Assembly: GCF_965279675.1 (NCBI RefSeq) | Contig: NZ_CBDIIJ010000002.1 | Span: 2,232,001-2,296,000, forward strand | Origin: Mucisphaera sp965279675 | Lineage (GTDB): Bacteria > Planctomycetota > Phycisphaerae > Phycisphaerales > Phycisphaeraceae | Length of the DNA: 64,000 bases | Reading direction: 5' to 3' | Shown: positions 26,751 through 35,724 of the stretch, in pieces | How the letters are laid out: every line of letters begins with the position of its first letter | Position numbering within the stretch: position 1 is the first letter of the stretch | Program-made: the position numbers and the translations under genes | The notes under the pieces: model-generated | The model's database searches: none | The model's input: the letters and a program-made list of their open reading frames with translations, nothing else | What the model was told of the DNA's origin: nothing

Positions 26751-28142
26751 TTAATGCGAGACCGAACCGTTGCTTTCTTCCGAACTTACGGGTTTTCCCC
26801 GTGCACGCAGATGAATCCGCATCGTCGTGCCCGACCGCGGAACCGAATCCACCGTCACCCGACCGCCGTGCGCCTCCGCCACGTGCTTCACGATCGACAA
26901 CCCCAGCCCCGTCCCCCCCAACTCCCGGCTGCGCGATCGATCCGTTCGGTAGAACCGCTCGAAAATCCTCGGCAGATGCTCCGCCTCGATCCCCCGACCC
27001 CGATCTTCCACCTCAATCACCACCTCCCGCTCCCGTTCCAGCACCCGAACCGACACCTCACCCCCCTCCGGCCCGTATTTAATCGCGTTATCGATCAGAT
27101 TCACCACCGCCTGTTCCAGAAGCCTCGGATTGATCCGCGCCGTCGCTTCCATCGCCCCTGACAACACGATCCGCACCCCACGCTCCTCCGCCTTCACCAC
27201 CAGTGCCTCCCGCGCCGCCGACAGCACAGGCCCGACCTCGAGCACTTCCAGATCGCTCAGCACCTGCCGACGCTCCTGCTCGATCCGTGCCAGACTCAAC
27301 AGATCCTCGACAATCGTCTCCAGCCGCACCGCCTGCCTCGCCACGATCCGCAAAAACCGATCCCGACCCGCCGCATCGATCTCCGGATCATCCAGCAGCG
27401 TCTCCGTCGCCGCCTTGATCGCGCTCACCGGCGTCTTCACCTCGTGAGACACATTCGCCACAAACTCCCGACGAACCTTCTCCAGCCTTCGCAGCTGGGT
27501 GACGTCATGCAACACAATCACCGCCCCCAATCGCTCCCCATGCGCATCACGCAGCATCTCACTGTGAATCTGGAAATACCGTCGTTGCCCGGACTCCGAA
27601 CCCGACACCCGCACCGTCATCTCCGCACTCTTGCCCTCGCCCTCATCAAGCGTCTGCGTCACAAACTTCTGCAGCGACGCATTCCGAATCACCTCCTGAA
27701 TCGGCCGCCCGATGGTCCCGATCGGGTCCAGCCGCAGCAGCTCCGCTCCCGCACGATTAAGACTCAACACCCGCTCATCCAGATCGATCGCCAGCACCCC
27801 CTCATTCATCGACGACAACACCGCCCCCAGCTCGTTCCGCTGCTGAATCACATCCGTCAGCCGGCTCTGCAGCTGCGCCCCCATCTCATCCAGCGTGTCC
27901 GCCAAACCGACCAGCCGAAGCGTCCCACTCGCCCGCGCCGGCTTCTTCAGATCACCACTGGCCAGCCGCAGCGCCTCCTCCCGAAACACCCGCAAAGCCA
28001 CGACCACCCGGTAGCACACCCCCAGCACCACCACGCCCAGAACAATCGCCAGAGCCAGAAACAGGCCCGCCGCCGACGATTCCATCAGTTGCCCAGCCGA
28101 GTAAATCAAGGCCATCGCCGGCGGTCCGGCGCCGGCCTCCAC
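26751..28142 (-). CDS. phoR: Phosphate-responsive sensor histidine kinase
   Basis: This 463-residue membrane kinase has one clear N-terminal transmembrane helix (about residues 24-45), a HAMP-like linker (about 50-100), a PAS domain (about 105-215, with SSMNEGVLAID and LNRAGAELLRLDP) and a kinase core. The H-box VSHEVKTP places the phosphorylated histidine near residue 233; N-box NLIDNAIKYGPEGG, G1 DRGRGI, F-box IFERFYRTD and G2 GGTGLGLSIVK are intact. PhoR autophosphorylates under phosphate starvation and passes phosphate to PhoB. The start is uncertain: GTG at 28142 is 8 bases after the phoB stop, and an ATG at 28115 is equally plausible. The name PhoR is supported by the PAS layout and the phoB/phoU neighbours. 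Confidence 0.9.
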   Translation of the reverse strand: MEAGAGPPAMALIYSAGQLMESSAAGLFLALAIVLGVVVLGVCYRVVVALRVFREEALRLASGDLKKPARASGTLRLVGLADTLDEMGAQLQSRLTDVIQQRNELGAVLSSMNEGVLAIDLDERVLSLNRAGAELLRLDPIGTIGRPIQEVIRNASLQKFVTQTLDEGEGKSAEMTVRVSGSESGQRRYFQIHSEMLRDAHGERLGAVIVLHDVTQLRRLEKVRREFVANVSHEVKTPVSAIKAATETLLDDPEIDAAGRDRFLRIVARQAVRLETIVEDLLSLARIEQERRQVLSDLEVLEVGPVLSAAREALVVKAEERGVRIVLSGAMEATARINPRLLEQAVVNLIDNAIKYGPEGGEVSVRVLEREREVVIEVEDRGRGIEAEHLPRIFERFYRTDRSRSRELGGTGLGLSIVKHVAEAHGGRVTVDSVPRSGTTMRIHLRARGKPVSSEESNGSVSH

Positions 28143-28150
28143 ATCAAGGT

Positions 28151-28882
28151 TCAGTCACGAAAACGATAGCCCACACCACGAACCGTCTCGATCGACGCCC
28201 CCGCGTCACCCAGCTTACGCCGAAGCGACACCACCTGGACATCCACCGACCGATCCGTCACCGCCGCAAACCCCTCGTGAATCGACTCAATGATCTGCTG
28301 ACGCGTGAACACCCGCCCACGACGACCCGCCAGCAAACTCAGCAGCTTGAACTCCGTCGCCGTCAGATCCACCAGCTCACCCTCCGCCCGCACCTCGTGA
28401 CGATCCAGATCGATCGTCACCGAATCCGCCGTGATCGTCCTCACCTCGCCCTCGCCCGCACCCGAACTATCCGCCGACCGCCTCAGCATCGCCTTGATCC
28501 GCGCCATCAGCACCCGCGGGCTAAACGGCTTAGTGATGTAATCATCCGCCCCCAACTCCAGCCCACGAACGATATCCGTCTCCTCACCCTTCGCCGTCAG
28601 CATGATGATCGGCACCTCCGACGTCACCTCGCGACCCTTTAGCGTCCGACAAACCTCAAGCCCGTCCATCCCAGGAAGCATCAGATCCAGCAGAATCAGG
28701 TCCAGCTTCCCCGACCGCGCGAGCTTCAAACCGTCCTCGCCAGTACCAGCCGCCTGCACCCGATACCCCTCTCGCTCCAGGTTGTACTGAAGCAGATCCT
28801 GAAGATCCTGCTCGTCCTCAACCAGCAGAATGCTCGCCTGCTCGCTCTCGTCACCACCCCAGGTCGATCCATCGCCCATCAC
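28151..28882 (-). CDS. phoB: OmpR/PhoB-type response regulator
   Basis: A 243-residue response regulator. The receiver domain (about 17-135) has acidic VEDE, phosphoacceptor Asp66 in ILLDLMLPGMDG, LTAKGEE and the conserved Lys118 in YITKPFSP. The C-terminal winged helix (about 150-240) ends with the RGVGYRFRD signature of the OmpR/PhoB family. With phoR 8 bases downstream and phoU beyond, it most likely activates phosphate-starvation genes. The N-terminus is about 15 residues longer than usual (MMGDGSTWGGDESEQ), and an internal start is possible, but none has a better ribosome site. No Pho box was identified by eye in its upstream region. Confidence 0.92.
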   Translation of the reverse strand: MMGDGSTWGGDESEQASILLVEDEQDLQDLLQYNLEREGYRVQAAGTGEDGLKLARSGKLDLILLDLMLPGMDGLEVCRTLKGREVTSEVPIIMLTAKGEETDIVRGLELGADDYITKPFSPRVLMARIKAMLRRSADSSGAGEGEVRTITADSVTIDLDRHEVRAEGELVDLTATEFKLLSLLAGRRGRVFTRQQIIESIHEGFAAVTDRSVDVQVVSLRRKLGDAGASIETVRGVGYRFRD

Positions 28883-28962
28883 ATGGCTCCGCGTACGCGT
28901 GAAGGTGAAACGACAATCCCACAGCCCGCAAGAATACCCTCACCCCAAATGTGTCGATTGTG

Positions 28963-29334
28963 TTAAGAAGCAGCCGTCCCCTCACCACCCGTCCCACCCG
29001 CTTGCTCCGGCCGATTCGGGTCGATCTCACGCAGATACACCCACGAAAACAACCCCGTGTCATGCCCATCCGAAAACCGGATCCGGATCGCGTAATTCCC
29101 CACCATCTCCGCATCCACCGCCACCAACGGCCCACTCCCGCCAGAACTCGGCAGCACCGTTAGCGGGTTCGCCTCCATCGCTTTCCGCATCTCGCGAGCA
29201 TCCGCCGAAGGCGACATCTTCCGCAAATACGCAATCGGATAAATCGACACCCGCCCGTCGCTCCACGTCACCGTCAGTGCACGATCCTTCTTCAGATCCA
29301 GATGCCGAGGCACCAGCGGGGTTGACTTATCCAT
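28963..29334 (-). CDS. DUF971 / gamma-butyrobetaine hydroxylase N-terminal-like protein
   Basis: This 123-residue protein consists of one DUF971 (GBBH-like N-terminal) domain: LTVTWSDGRVSIYPIAYLR at about residues 20-38 and IRIRFSDGHDTGLFSWVYLR at about 83-102 are the two halves of the family signature. In eukaryotic gamma-butyrobetaine hydroxylase this domain binds zinc; here the usual CPCA cysteines after the first YLR are absent (KMSPSAD). In bacteria such stand-alone proteins sometimes lie near Mrp/ApbC iron-sulphur carriers, but none is seen here. Function is therefore open. Confidence 0.82.
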   Translation of the reverse strand: MDKSTPLVPRHLDLKKDRALTVTWSDGRVSIYPIAYLRKMSPSADAREMRKAMEANPLTVLPSSGGSGPLVAVDAEMVGNYAIRIRFSDGHDTGLFSWVYLREIDPNRPEQAGGTGGEGTAAS

Positions 29335-29416
29335 AAATCACAATCTCCAGAACCAGCCAGCCCTCCAGCCGGTAAAACACCCCTGAGCCCCGACCACACA
29401 GTCTACGAACTCAAGC

Positions 29417-30997
29417 ATGCACGAGACCAACCCCAGCTCAGCCAGCACGCCAATCCCGGCCACCAGCCAGACCGACTGGTTCCGCCCAGTGCTCACCCTC
29501 ACCCTCGCCGTACTCACTGCCCGCATCCTCTACCTGCTCTTGCTCAATCCCTACGAGCTCGCCGGCGACGAAGCCCAGTACTGGGACTGGTCCCGACGAC
29601 TCGACTGGTCCTACTACAGCAAAGGTCCTGGCATCGCCTGGCTCATCGCCGCCTCCACCGCCATCTTCGGCCACGACGCCTGGGCCGTCCGCCTCCCCGC
29701 AGCCGTCTCCGCAGCCGTCACCATGCTCGCCGCCGCCGCCATCGCCGCCCGACTCTCAACCAAACCCCGCGCCGCCGCGCTCACCGCCGCCGTCATCGCC
29801 GCCCTCGTACCCATCCTCTTCGCCACCGCTCAGTTCATCACCATCGACGCACCCTTCTTCGCCGCATGGGCCGTCACCGCAGCCCTCGCCGTCGAGATCC
29901 TCCGAAGCCCACGCCCGAACCCCACCCTCTGGCTTCTACTCGGAATCACCTTCGGCCTTGGCGTCCTCCTCAAATACACCATGCTCCTCATCGCTCCCGG
30001 CCTCCTACTCGGCTTCATCTTCGCCGCCCGCGCAAGGCCAACGACAGCCCTCCGCCTCACCGGGCCCATCCTCGCCGCCGCCGCCGCACTCATCATGATG
30101 GCACCCATCGCTATCTGGAACCAGCAAAACGGCTGGCCGACCCTCGCCCACCTCCTCGGACACCTCAACGCCCCGGGCGGCGACCTCCAACCCGCCGAAA
30201 GCTGGACCTACAACCCCCTCTGGACCCTCGAAGCCATCGCCGTCCAGATCCTCGTCATCGCCCCCGGTCTCTCCCTGATCGCATGGTTCGCATGCCGCCG
30301 TCTGCCTCCCAGAAGTGATCCCAACCGAGACGCCCACCTCCTCCTGATCCACACCGCCTGGCCCGTCTACGCCTTCTACCTGCTCGTCTCCCTCGCCAAG
30401 AACATCGAAGCCAACTGGCCCGCCGCCGGCTGGATCACCCTCATCCCCCTCGCCGCCGTCCTCATCACCCAAACACCCACCCCCGCGATCCGCTTCGGCG
30501 ACCGGGTCATCCTCGTCGTCGGACTCATCGCAGGACCGCACATCCTCTTTGGCCCCTACCTCATCCAAACCCAAGGCGTCGATCGCCTGCCTTTCGGCCC
30601 CGCCCTCCAGCGAGGCCTCAACCGCGTCCAGGGCATGCAGGCCAAAGCCCTCACTGTCCACGAGATCGCCCTGCAAATCACCGCTGAAACCGGCACCGAA
30701 CCCTGGTTCCTCACCAATCACTACGGCCAAACCGCGCTGCTCGCCTACTACCTGCCCGACCAGCCCACCGTCTTCAGCGCCTCCTCTGCCCTCGGCGACA
30801 GAGAATCTTCCTACGATTACTTCATCGATACCAGCCTGCACCGACCCGACCTCATCGGAAAACCCGCTGTCATGATCGGCACCAAGCCAAGAGGATGGCA
30901 GCGAGGACTCCAATTCGAGCACATCGAAATCAGGTCCGAAACCCCACTCATCTGCGTCGGCTACGGCTACCAGGGCGTCAAGGAGAAGACACCGTGA
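29417..30997 (+). CDS. GT39-family integral membrane glycosyltransferase (PMT/ArnT-like)
   Basis: The 526-residue protein has an early acidic motif, LAGDEAQYWDWSRRLDWSYYSKGPGIAW (residues about 51-78), typical of the first periplasmic loop of dolichyl/undecaprenyl-phosphate sugar transferases (PMT_2, ArnT), followed by about ten hydrophobic helices and a C-terminal soluble region from about residue 400. The catalytic Asp-Glu pair (DE in GDEAQYWD) is present. Such enzymes move a sugar from a lipid-linked donor to lipid A, protein or other cell-surface acceptors; the acceptor cannot be inferred. The next gene, a PAP2 phosphatase, starts inside its stop codon (GTGA), which suggests joint work on polyprenyl- or lipid-phosphates. 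Confidence 0.88.
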   Translation: MHETNPSSASTPIPATSQTDWFRPVLTLTLAVLTARILYLLLLNPYELAGDEAQYWDWSRRLDWSYYSKGPGIAWLIAASTAIFGHDAWAVRLPAAVSAAVTMLAAAAIAARLSTKPRAAALTAAVIAALVPILFATAQFITIDAPFFAAWAVTAALAVEILRSPRPNPTLWLLLGITFGLGVLLKYTMLLIAPGLLLGFIFAARARPTTALRLTGPILAAAAALIMMAPIAIWNQQNGWPTLAHLLGHLNAPGGDLQPAESWTYNPLWTLEAIAVQILVIAPGLSLIAWFACRRLPPRSDPNRDAHLLLIHTAWPVYAFYLLVSLAKNIEANWPAAGWITLIPLAAVLITQTPTPAIRFGDRVILVVGLIAGPHILFGPYLIQTQGVDRLPFGPALQRGLNRVQGMQAKALTVHEIALQITAETGTEPWFLTNHYGQTALLAYYLPDQPTVFSASSALGDRESSYDYFIDTSLHRPDLIGKPAVMIGTKPRGWQRGLQFEHIEIRSETPLICVGYGYQGVKEKTP

Positions 30998-31713
30998 GTG
31001 TGATCCCCTCCGACTCCGCAAGACTCGCAGACGCCAACAAAACCCGACGTCCCAGACCGAACCTGGCCGTCAGAGGCGGCATCACCCCCGGCTGGACACC
31101 CGTCGCCGGCCTCCTCTGCCTCGCCATCCTCGCATTCGCCGCCATCACCCCTTTCGACAGATTCATCTACGACCACTTCACCTACAAACGCACCGAGATC
31201 GAAGACTGGCACCGCCTCTTCCGCATCGCCGGCTACATCCCAACATGGCTCCTCGTCGCCGCCGTCCTCTACATCCAACTCGGCCGCCGCGCACGCATCG
31301 GCCTCTGGCACCCCGCCAAGATCCTCTTCATCCCCATCCTCGCCGCTGCCGCGCTCTCAGAAGTCCTCAAGGTCATCTCCAAACGCCACCGACCCGAAGT
31401 CGGCGAGGGGGCCTACACCTGGCGACCTTGGGCCGACGACTTCCTCTCCACCTCTGGCATCGGCCTCCCCTCAGGGCACGCAGCCACCGCCTTCGCCGCC
31501 GCCTTCATCCTCACCCGCCTCTACCCCAAATCACTCCCCATCTGGGCCATCCTCGGCCTCGGCTGTGCCGCCACCCGACTGCTCACCGGATCCCACTTCA
31601 CCACCGACCTCGTCGTCTCCGCCACCATCGGCTACGCCATCGCCCGCACCGTCTGGTACTACGCACACCCACCCCAGTCACCAACTGCCTCCCCAGTATC
31701 CAAAAACAGCTAA
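30994..31713 (+). CDS. PAP2-family membrane phosphatase
   Basis: From the GTG at 30994 the protein has 239 residues with about five transmembrane helices. The three acid-phosphatase motifs are complete: K-x6-RP as KVISKRHRP, PSGH in GLPSGHAATAF, and R-x5-H-x3-D in TRLLTGSHFTTD. The family removes phosphate from undecaprenyl pyrophosphate, phosphatidate or lipid A, facing the periplasm. The GTG overlaps the upstream stop by 4 bases and has AAGGAG 8 bases upstream, which fixes the start. The coupling with the GT39 enzyme suggests recycling of the polyprenyl carrier used by that enzyme. The 3' end overlaps the convergent lipoprotein gene by 4 bases. Confidence 0.92.
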   Translation: MSVIPSDSARLADANKTRRPRPNLAVRGGITPGWTPVAGLLCLAILAFAAITPFDRFIYDHFTYKRTEIEDWHRLFRIAGYIPTWLLVAAVLYIQLGRRARIGLWHPAKILFIPILAAAALSEVLKVISKRHRPEVGEGAYTWRPWADDFLSTSGIGLPSGHAATAFAAAFILTRLYPKSLPIWAILGLGCAATRLLTGSHFTTDLVVSATIGYAIARTVWYYAHPPQSPTASPVSKNS

Positions 31714-32117
31714 GGCAGCGGACGCGCCAGATTCGATCGCATCTGCCGAGCCCGATCATTCACCGCATCAATATCTTCATCCGCCGGATCAGCCGCCGCC
31801 GTCATCCGGAAGTGCCACACCACCTCATCCTCAAGACCCGGCACAAACTCCGCCACGAAATCCGGACCCGGGTAAGCCCACCAAGGCGGGTCAGCCTGAC
31901 CCGTCGTCCACAAAGGCTCATAACCATCCGCCTCTAACCGAACGTCATAAACCCCGTAGTACGTAAACGGCAGCGTCATAGGCGTTCGCCCCACCTCCTG
32001 GTCATTCAGATAAACCAGCGCCCCCGCCGGCGACGACGTGATCGTCATTGTCCGACGCACACAACCCGTCGACAAACTCACAGCTAACAACAACACAACC
32101 AGAAGCAGATGCCGCAT
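31710..32117 (-). CDS. PEGA-domain lipoprotein
   Basis: A 135-residue small protein with a lipoprotein signal: hydrophobic residues 3-17 ending LSTGC, lipid on Cys19. It is followed by a PEGA-type domain, MTITSSPAGALVYLNDQEVGRTPMTLPFTYYGVYDVRLEADGY-like, with the VYLN-x-GxTP pattern and a YxVRLExxGY strand (about residues 24-66). PEGA domains are small surface or periplasmic beta-folds often linked to S-layer or peptidoglycan interactions; no function is known for this one. It may share a promoter region with recX, which is upstream on the same strand. Confidence 0.85.
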   Translation of the reverse strand: MRHLLLVVLLLAVSLSTGCVRRTMTITSSPAGALVYLNDQEVGRTPMTLPFTYYGVYDVRLEADGYEPLWTTGQADPPWWAYPGPDFVAEFVPGLEDEVVWHFRMTAAADPADEDIDAVNDRARQMRSNLARPLP

Positions 32118-32157
32118 CGCCTAAGGATAACCGTCCGAACGCTCCCCCGCTGACGCC

Positions 32158-32814
32158 TCAGTCCGACAACGTCTCGCCACCCAACAGCCGCTCCACCACC
32201 TCCCGAATCACCGAAGTGTCGTACCCCCGCCGAGCCATCCGGCCATACAGCCGCCGCTTCGCCGCCTCCGGCTCCAGCCGCCGCAAACCACCGAGCTGGC
32301 TCTCCGCATAAGCCATCGCCCGCTCCGGCTCACTCAGCTCGTCCCCATGCCCCTGCGACATCAGCTCATCCACCGTCTTCCCATCCACCCCCGCCGCCGC
32401 CAGCTTGCTCCGCACCAGCCGTGGCCCCGCGCCCTTCCGCTGCTTGAGCTCCTCGATCAGCCGCTCCGCATAAGCCCGATCATCAATCAGCCCCGCACGA
32501 TCCAGCCGCTCCAGAGCCTCCCGCCGAGCCTTCGCCTCAAACCCCGCCTGATTCAGCTTCAGATCCAATTGCCGATGCGTATGCGGCCGACGCGACAGAT
32601 AACCACGCGCCTTATGAACCGCCAGATCCGCACGCTCACTCTCAGCCACCGCCTCCGCCAGATCCGCCGTCCACGCCCGACCCACCACCACCCCCAACTC
32701 CGTCACCGAACGCACCGACAGCGTCGCCACCCGCTTCGCCCCCACCATCACACGCACCCGATCCTCATGACGAGGATCAGGACGCAACGCAGTCACCACA
32801 GCAGCATCTTCCAC
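32158..32814 (-). CDS. recX: Regulatory protein RecX
   Basis: This 218-residue protein contains three-helix RecX repeats: ARGYLSRRPHTHRQLDLKLNQAGF (about residues 69-92), LDRAGLIDDRAYAERLIEE (about 103-121) and the C-terminal KRRLYGRMARRGYDTSVIREVVERL. RecX binds RecA and limits filament growth. It is usually next to recA, but recA is not in this window. The N-terminal 65 residues (RHEDRVRVMVGAKRVATLSV...) fit the RecX N-terminal beta-rich extension seen in some phyla. The addAB genes about 6 kb away belong to the same recombination pathway but are not in an operon with it. Confidence 0.9.
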   Translation of the reverse strand: MEDAAVVTALRPDPRHEDRVRVMVGAKRVATLSVRSVTELGVVVGRAWTADLAEAVAESERADLAVHKARGYLSRRPHTHRQLDLKLNQAGFEAKARREALERLDRAGLIDDRAYAERLIEELKQRKGAGPRLVRSKLAAAGVDGKTVDELMSQGHGDELSEPERAMAYAESQLGGLRRLEPEAAKRRLYGRMARRGYDTSVIREVVERLLGGETLSD

Positions 32815-32873
32815 CCCCGTATGCTAACGACCACGCTCCCATCCCAACCGCCTGTCCCCATCAGGAATCCGTC

Positions 32874-33647
32874 ATGGCCCTCCTAAGCCTCCGCTACGCC
32901 TCCGAAGTCCTCGGCATGAGCCGCAACCTCACCGCGATCGTCCCGGACGCGCTCCCCGTGCCGGAAGGGGGGTTCCCGATCCTCTGGCTCCTCCACGGGC
33001 TCTATGGCGACGACGCCGACTGGACCCGCTTCAGCGCCATCGAACGCTACACCCAGAACCTGCCCCTCGTCACCATCATGCCCTCCACCGACCGAGCCTG
33101 GTACACCAACATGGCCGAGGGCTACCCCTACTGGACCCACCTCACCGAAGAACTACCCGCCCTCGCCGCCCGCCTCCTTCCCGTCACCAACGACCCACGC
33201 AGCACCTACGTCGCCGGCCTCTCCATGGGAGGCTACGGCGCCTTCAAATGGGCCCTCACCCACCCCGACCGCTTCGCCGCCGCCGCCTCTCTCTCGGGCG
33301 CCCTCGACCGGGCCAACGACATGGACCCCGATAGCCGCAACGAAGTCTGGCTCCAGGAACAAACCAGAATCTTCGGCGATCTCGACGCCTTCCCCGACTC
33401 CGAGAACGACACCGTCGCCCTCGCCAAACGCCTCGCCGCCTCCGGACGCCACCAGCCACGCCTCTACCAGGCCTGCGGAACGAAAGACTTCCTCTACCAG
33501 CAGAACCTCCGCTTCCGAGACGCCGCCCAGGCCGCCGGCCTCAACCTCCTCTACGAAGAGCACCCAGGCGAAGACCACACCTGGGCATACTGGGACCGCA
33601 TGATCGCCCGAGTCCTCGATTGGCTCGAACTCCCAGCTCCGAACTGA
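32874..33647 (+). CDS. Alpha/beta-hydrolase esterase (FrmB / EstA type)
   Basis: A 257-residue soluble serine hydrolase of the esterase-D/S-formylglutathione hydrolase and tributyrin esterase group. The nucleophile elbow GLSMGG places Ser117, the oxyanion region is LWLLHGLYGDDADW near residue 41-54, and the last histidine lies in GEDHTWAYW (about residue 235). VVMPSTDRAWYTN-like sequence (TIMPSTDRAWYTNM) after the third strand is typical of the family. Substrate cannot be read; short-chain acyl esters or S-formylglutathione are the family's known substrates. No signal peptide is present. Confidence 0.88.
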   Translation: MALLSLRYASEVLGMSRNLTAIVPDALPVPEGGFPILWLLHGLYGDDADWTRFSAIERYTQNLPLVTIMPSTDRAWYTNMAEGYPYWTHLTEELPALAARLLPVTNDPRSTYVAGLSMGGYGAFKWALTHPDRFAAAASLSGALDRANDMDPDSRNEVWLQEQTRIFGDLDAFPDSENDTVALAKRLAASGRHQPRLYQACGTKDFLYQQNLRFRDAAQAAGLNLLYEEHPGEDHTWAYWDRMIARVLDWLELPAPN

Positions 33648-33708
33648 CCGCAACCCCCCTCAGAATGGGTACACTCAGCGGACCGGCGACACCGGAATGG
33701 AGACCGCT

Positions 33709-34251
33709 ATGTCGGCATCTGCACAAGAACTCGGACGCGTCGTGATCGACGCCGCCATCGAGATGTTCCGCTCACAAAAACGCATGGCCGACCGCGCCAT
33801 CGAGCAGGTCACCTTCGACCAACTCCGGGAAGCGCCCGATGACGCCACCAACTCCGCCGCCATCATCATGAAGCACATGGCCGGCAACATGCGATCACGC
33901 TGGACCGACTTCCTCACCACCGACGGCGAAAAACCCTGGCGAGACCGCGACGACGAATTCATCGACCGCTACAAGGACGAAAAGGAACTCTTCCGCGACT
34001 GGGAAGCCGGCTGGTCCATCCTCTTCCAGGCCCTCGACAGCCTCCACCCCGACGACCTCACCCGAACCATCACCATCCGCGACGAGCCCGACACCGTCGT
34101 CGGTGCGATCCACCGCCAGCTCTCCCACTACGGCTACCACACCGGCCAACTCGTCTGGCTCTGCCGCTGGCAGGCCGCCGACAGCTGGTCCGTCCTCACC
34201 ATCCCCAAAGGCGGGTCCGACGACCCACCCGTTAACACACAACAAGCCTGA
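33709..34251 (+). CDS. DinB-superfamily protein (DUF1572)
   Basis: This 180-residue protein belongs to the DinB/YfiT four-helix bundle group, DUF1572: the sequence around NSAAIIMKHMAGNMRSRWTDF (residues about 46-66) and QLSHYGYHTGQLVWL (near residue 143-157) holds the histidine triad that binds a metal in this fold. DUF1572 proteins may act as thiol-dependent transferases, but no substrate is known. The ATG at 33709 has GGAG seven bases upstream, better than the ATG at 33697. The flanking esterase is on the same strand 61 bases away. Confidence 0.85.
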   Translation: MSASAQELGRVVIDAAIEMFRSQKRMADRAIEQVTFDQLREAPDDATNSAAIIMKHMAGNMRSRWTDFLTTDGEKPWRDRDDEFIDRYKDEKELFRDWEAGWSILFQALDSLHPDDLTRTITIRDEPDTVVGAIHRQLSHYGYHTGQLVWLCRWQAADSWSVLTIPKGGSDDPPVNTQQA

Positions 34252-34333
34252 GCCCAAACCCCCGGCCAGCATCAAACGCATTCGTTCTTCTGTTCCACCT
34301 TCAACAACCCGTTCGAGAATCGGAGCCCCACTG

Positions 34334-35113
34334 ATGTCCGCCATCCCCGTCGCCCTCCAGCTCTACTCCATCCGTGAACTCGCCAGGCAGGACATCGTCG
34401 AAGCCATCAAGAAAACCGCCTCATGGGGATACCAGGGCATCGAGTTCGCCGGGTTCCATGGCGTCGCGCCAACCGAACTCAAAAAACTCGTCGATGACCT
34501 CGGCCTTGGCGTCGCCGGCAGCCACGTCAGCCCCGAGATGCTCGAATCCGACCAGCTCAGCAAAACCCTCGACGACCACCTCGCCGTCGGCTGCACCAAC
34601 CTCATCGTCCCCTGGATCGAAGAAGCCATGCGCGACACCGAGGACGCCTGTTACAAAACCGCCGAACGCTTCGCCAAAATCGCCGAAACCCTCAAGGCCC
34701 ACGGCTGCCGCACCGGCTACCACAACCACTGGTTCGAGTTCACCCCCTTCGACTCCGGCAAAACCTGCTGGCAGATCATCGGCGAGAACACCCCCGAAGA
34801 CTTCATCCTCCAGTACGACACCGGCAACGGACAGGCCGGAGGCGTCGACCCCGTTAAAACCATCTCCGCCTTCCCCGGCCGAGGCACCACCCTCCACCTC
34901 AAGGAATACGCCGGCGAACTCGGAGCCGAAGGCCCCGACGGACTCGGCAAAGCCGTCGTCGGCAAAGGCTCCACCGACTGGAAAGCCGTCCTCGACGCCG
35001 CCAAAAACGTCGCCAGGGCTCAGTGGGTCATCGTCGAACAGGAAGGCCACGAAACCCTCGACGAACTCGAAGCCGCCAAACAGTGCGCCGAGAACATCAA
35101 GGCGATGATCTGA
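34334..35113 (+). CDS. Sugar phosphate isomerase/epimerase, xylose isomerase-like TIM barrel
   Basis: A 259-residue protein with the AP_endonuc_2/xylose isomerase-like TIM barrel: VALQLYSIRE at the first strand, GYQGIEFAGFHG at the second, GVAGSHVS at the third, CRTGYHNHWFEF (metal region) near residue 120 and LQYDTGNGQAGG near residue 155, with WVIVEQEGHE at the last strand. These carry the His/Glu/Asp ligands for a divalent metal. Family members in planctomycetes are often linked to sugar and inositol catabolism. The ATG at 34334 starts the barrel; a longer upstream frame is only an extension. The substrate is unknown. Confidence 0.88.
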   Translation: MSAIPVALQLYSIRELARQDIVEAIKKTASWGYQGIEFAGFHGVAPTELKKLVDDLGLGVAGSHVSPEMLESDQLSKTLDDHLAVGCTNLIVPWIEEAMRDTEDACYKTAERFAKIAETLKAHGCRTGYHNHWFEFTPFDSGKTCWQIIGENTPEDFILQYDTGNGQAGGVDPVKTISAFPGRGTTLHLKEYAGELGAEGPDGLGKAVVGKGSTDWKAVLDAAKNVARAQWVIVEQEGHETLDELEAAKQCAENIKAMI

Positions 35114-35120
35114 GACCGAC

Positions 35121-35618
35121 CTACGGCATGTCCTGACGGATATCCGTCAGCTGCAAACCGTTGATCTTGTTGAACAGCGCCAGCGTATCCGCGTCGTTGC
35201 CCTGATCCGGCACCCGCAGATAAACATCCCCCGTGTTCGCGTTGTAGAAATACGGCCGCGCCCAGTTCGTATTCGGATTCAGCGTCTTCGACTCAGGAAT
35301 CCGCCGCTCCAGATCGTTACCCGCATACACCTGCACCGTGTCCCCCTCCCAGTCCGCCGCCCAGGGATTCGGTGGCAGCTTGTCGCCCACAAACCATTCC
35401 GCCTCGATCGTCGCCGGATACTCCGCGTGATCCTTGAAGTAATTCAGAATCGCCGCGTGGATCGCACGGCGATTCGCCATCGCCGCACCCGCCTTCGCCT
35501 CGTCCGTCGCCGAACTCATCTGCGGAATCACCATCGCCGCCAGAATCCCGATGATCACAACCACAATCAGGATCTCAACCAGCGTGAATCCGCCCAAACC
35601 ACGTCGCTGTATGCTCAT
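35121..35618 (-). CDS. GspG-like type II secretion / type IV pseudopilin
   Basis: This 165-residue protein starts with a prepilin leader: MSIQRRGLGGFTLVEILIVV, cleaved after Gly10 before the Phe, followed by VIIGILAAMVIPQM (hydrophobic spine with the conserved Glu). Residues about 37-140 hold the C-terminal globular part with NPWAADWEGD and YFYNANTGDVYL, resembling major pseudopilin GspG (GNPY, calcium-binding end). Length matches GspG (about 140-170). No other secretion genes are next to it; planctomycetes carry many scattered pseudopilin-like genes. It converges with the isomerase gene, 7 bases between stops. Confidence 0.85.
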   Translation of the reverse strand: MSIQRRGLGGFTLVEILIVVVIIGILAAMVIPQMSSATDEAKAGAAMANRRAIHAAILNYFKDHAEYPATIEAEWFVGDKLPPNPWAADWEGDTVQVYAGNDLERRIPESKTLNPNTNWARPYFYNANTGDVYLRVPDQGNDADTLALFNKINGLQLTDIRQDMP

Positions 35619-35724
35619 AACGGCTGCCTCCGACTATCTGCATCGGCTCATCTCCCGCCCCGATCAACCCCACCCCGCACGCCTCCCCTACCCCAAAAAG
35701 CTCAATCCGTTCCGGTCATACCGT

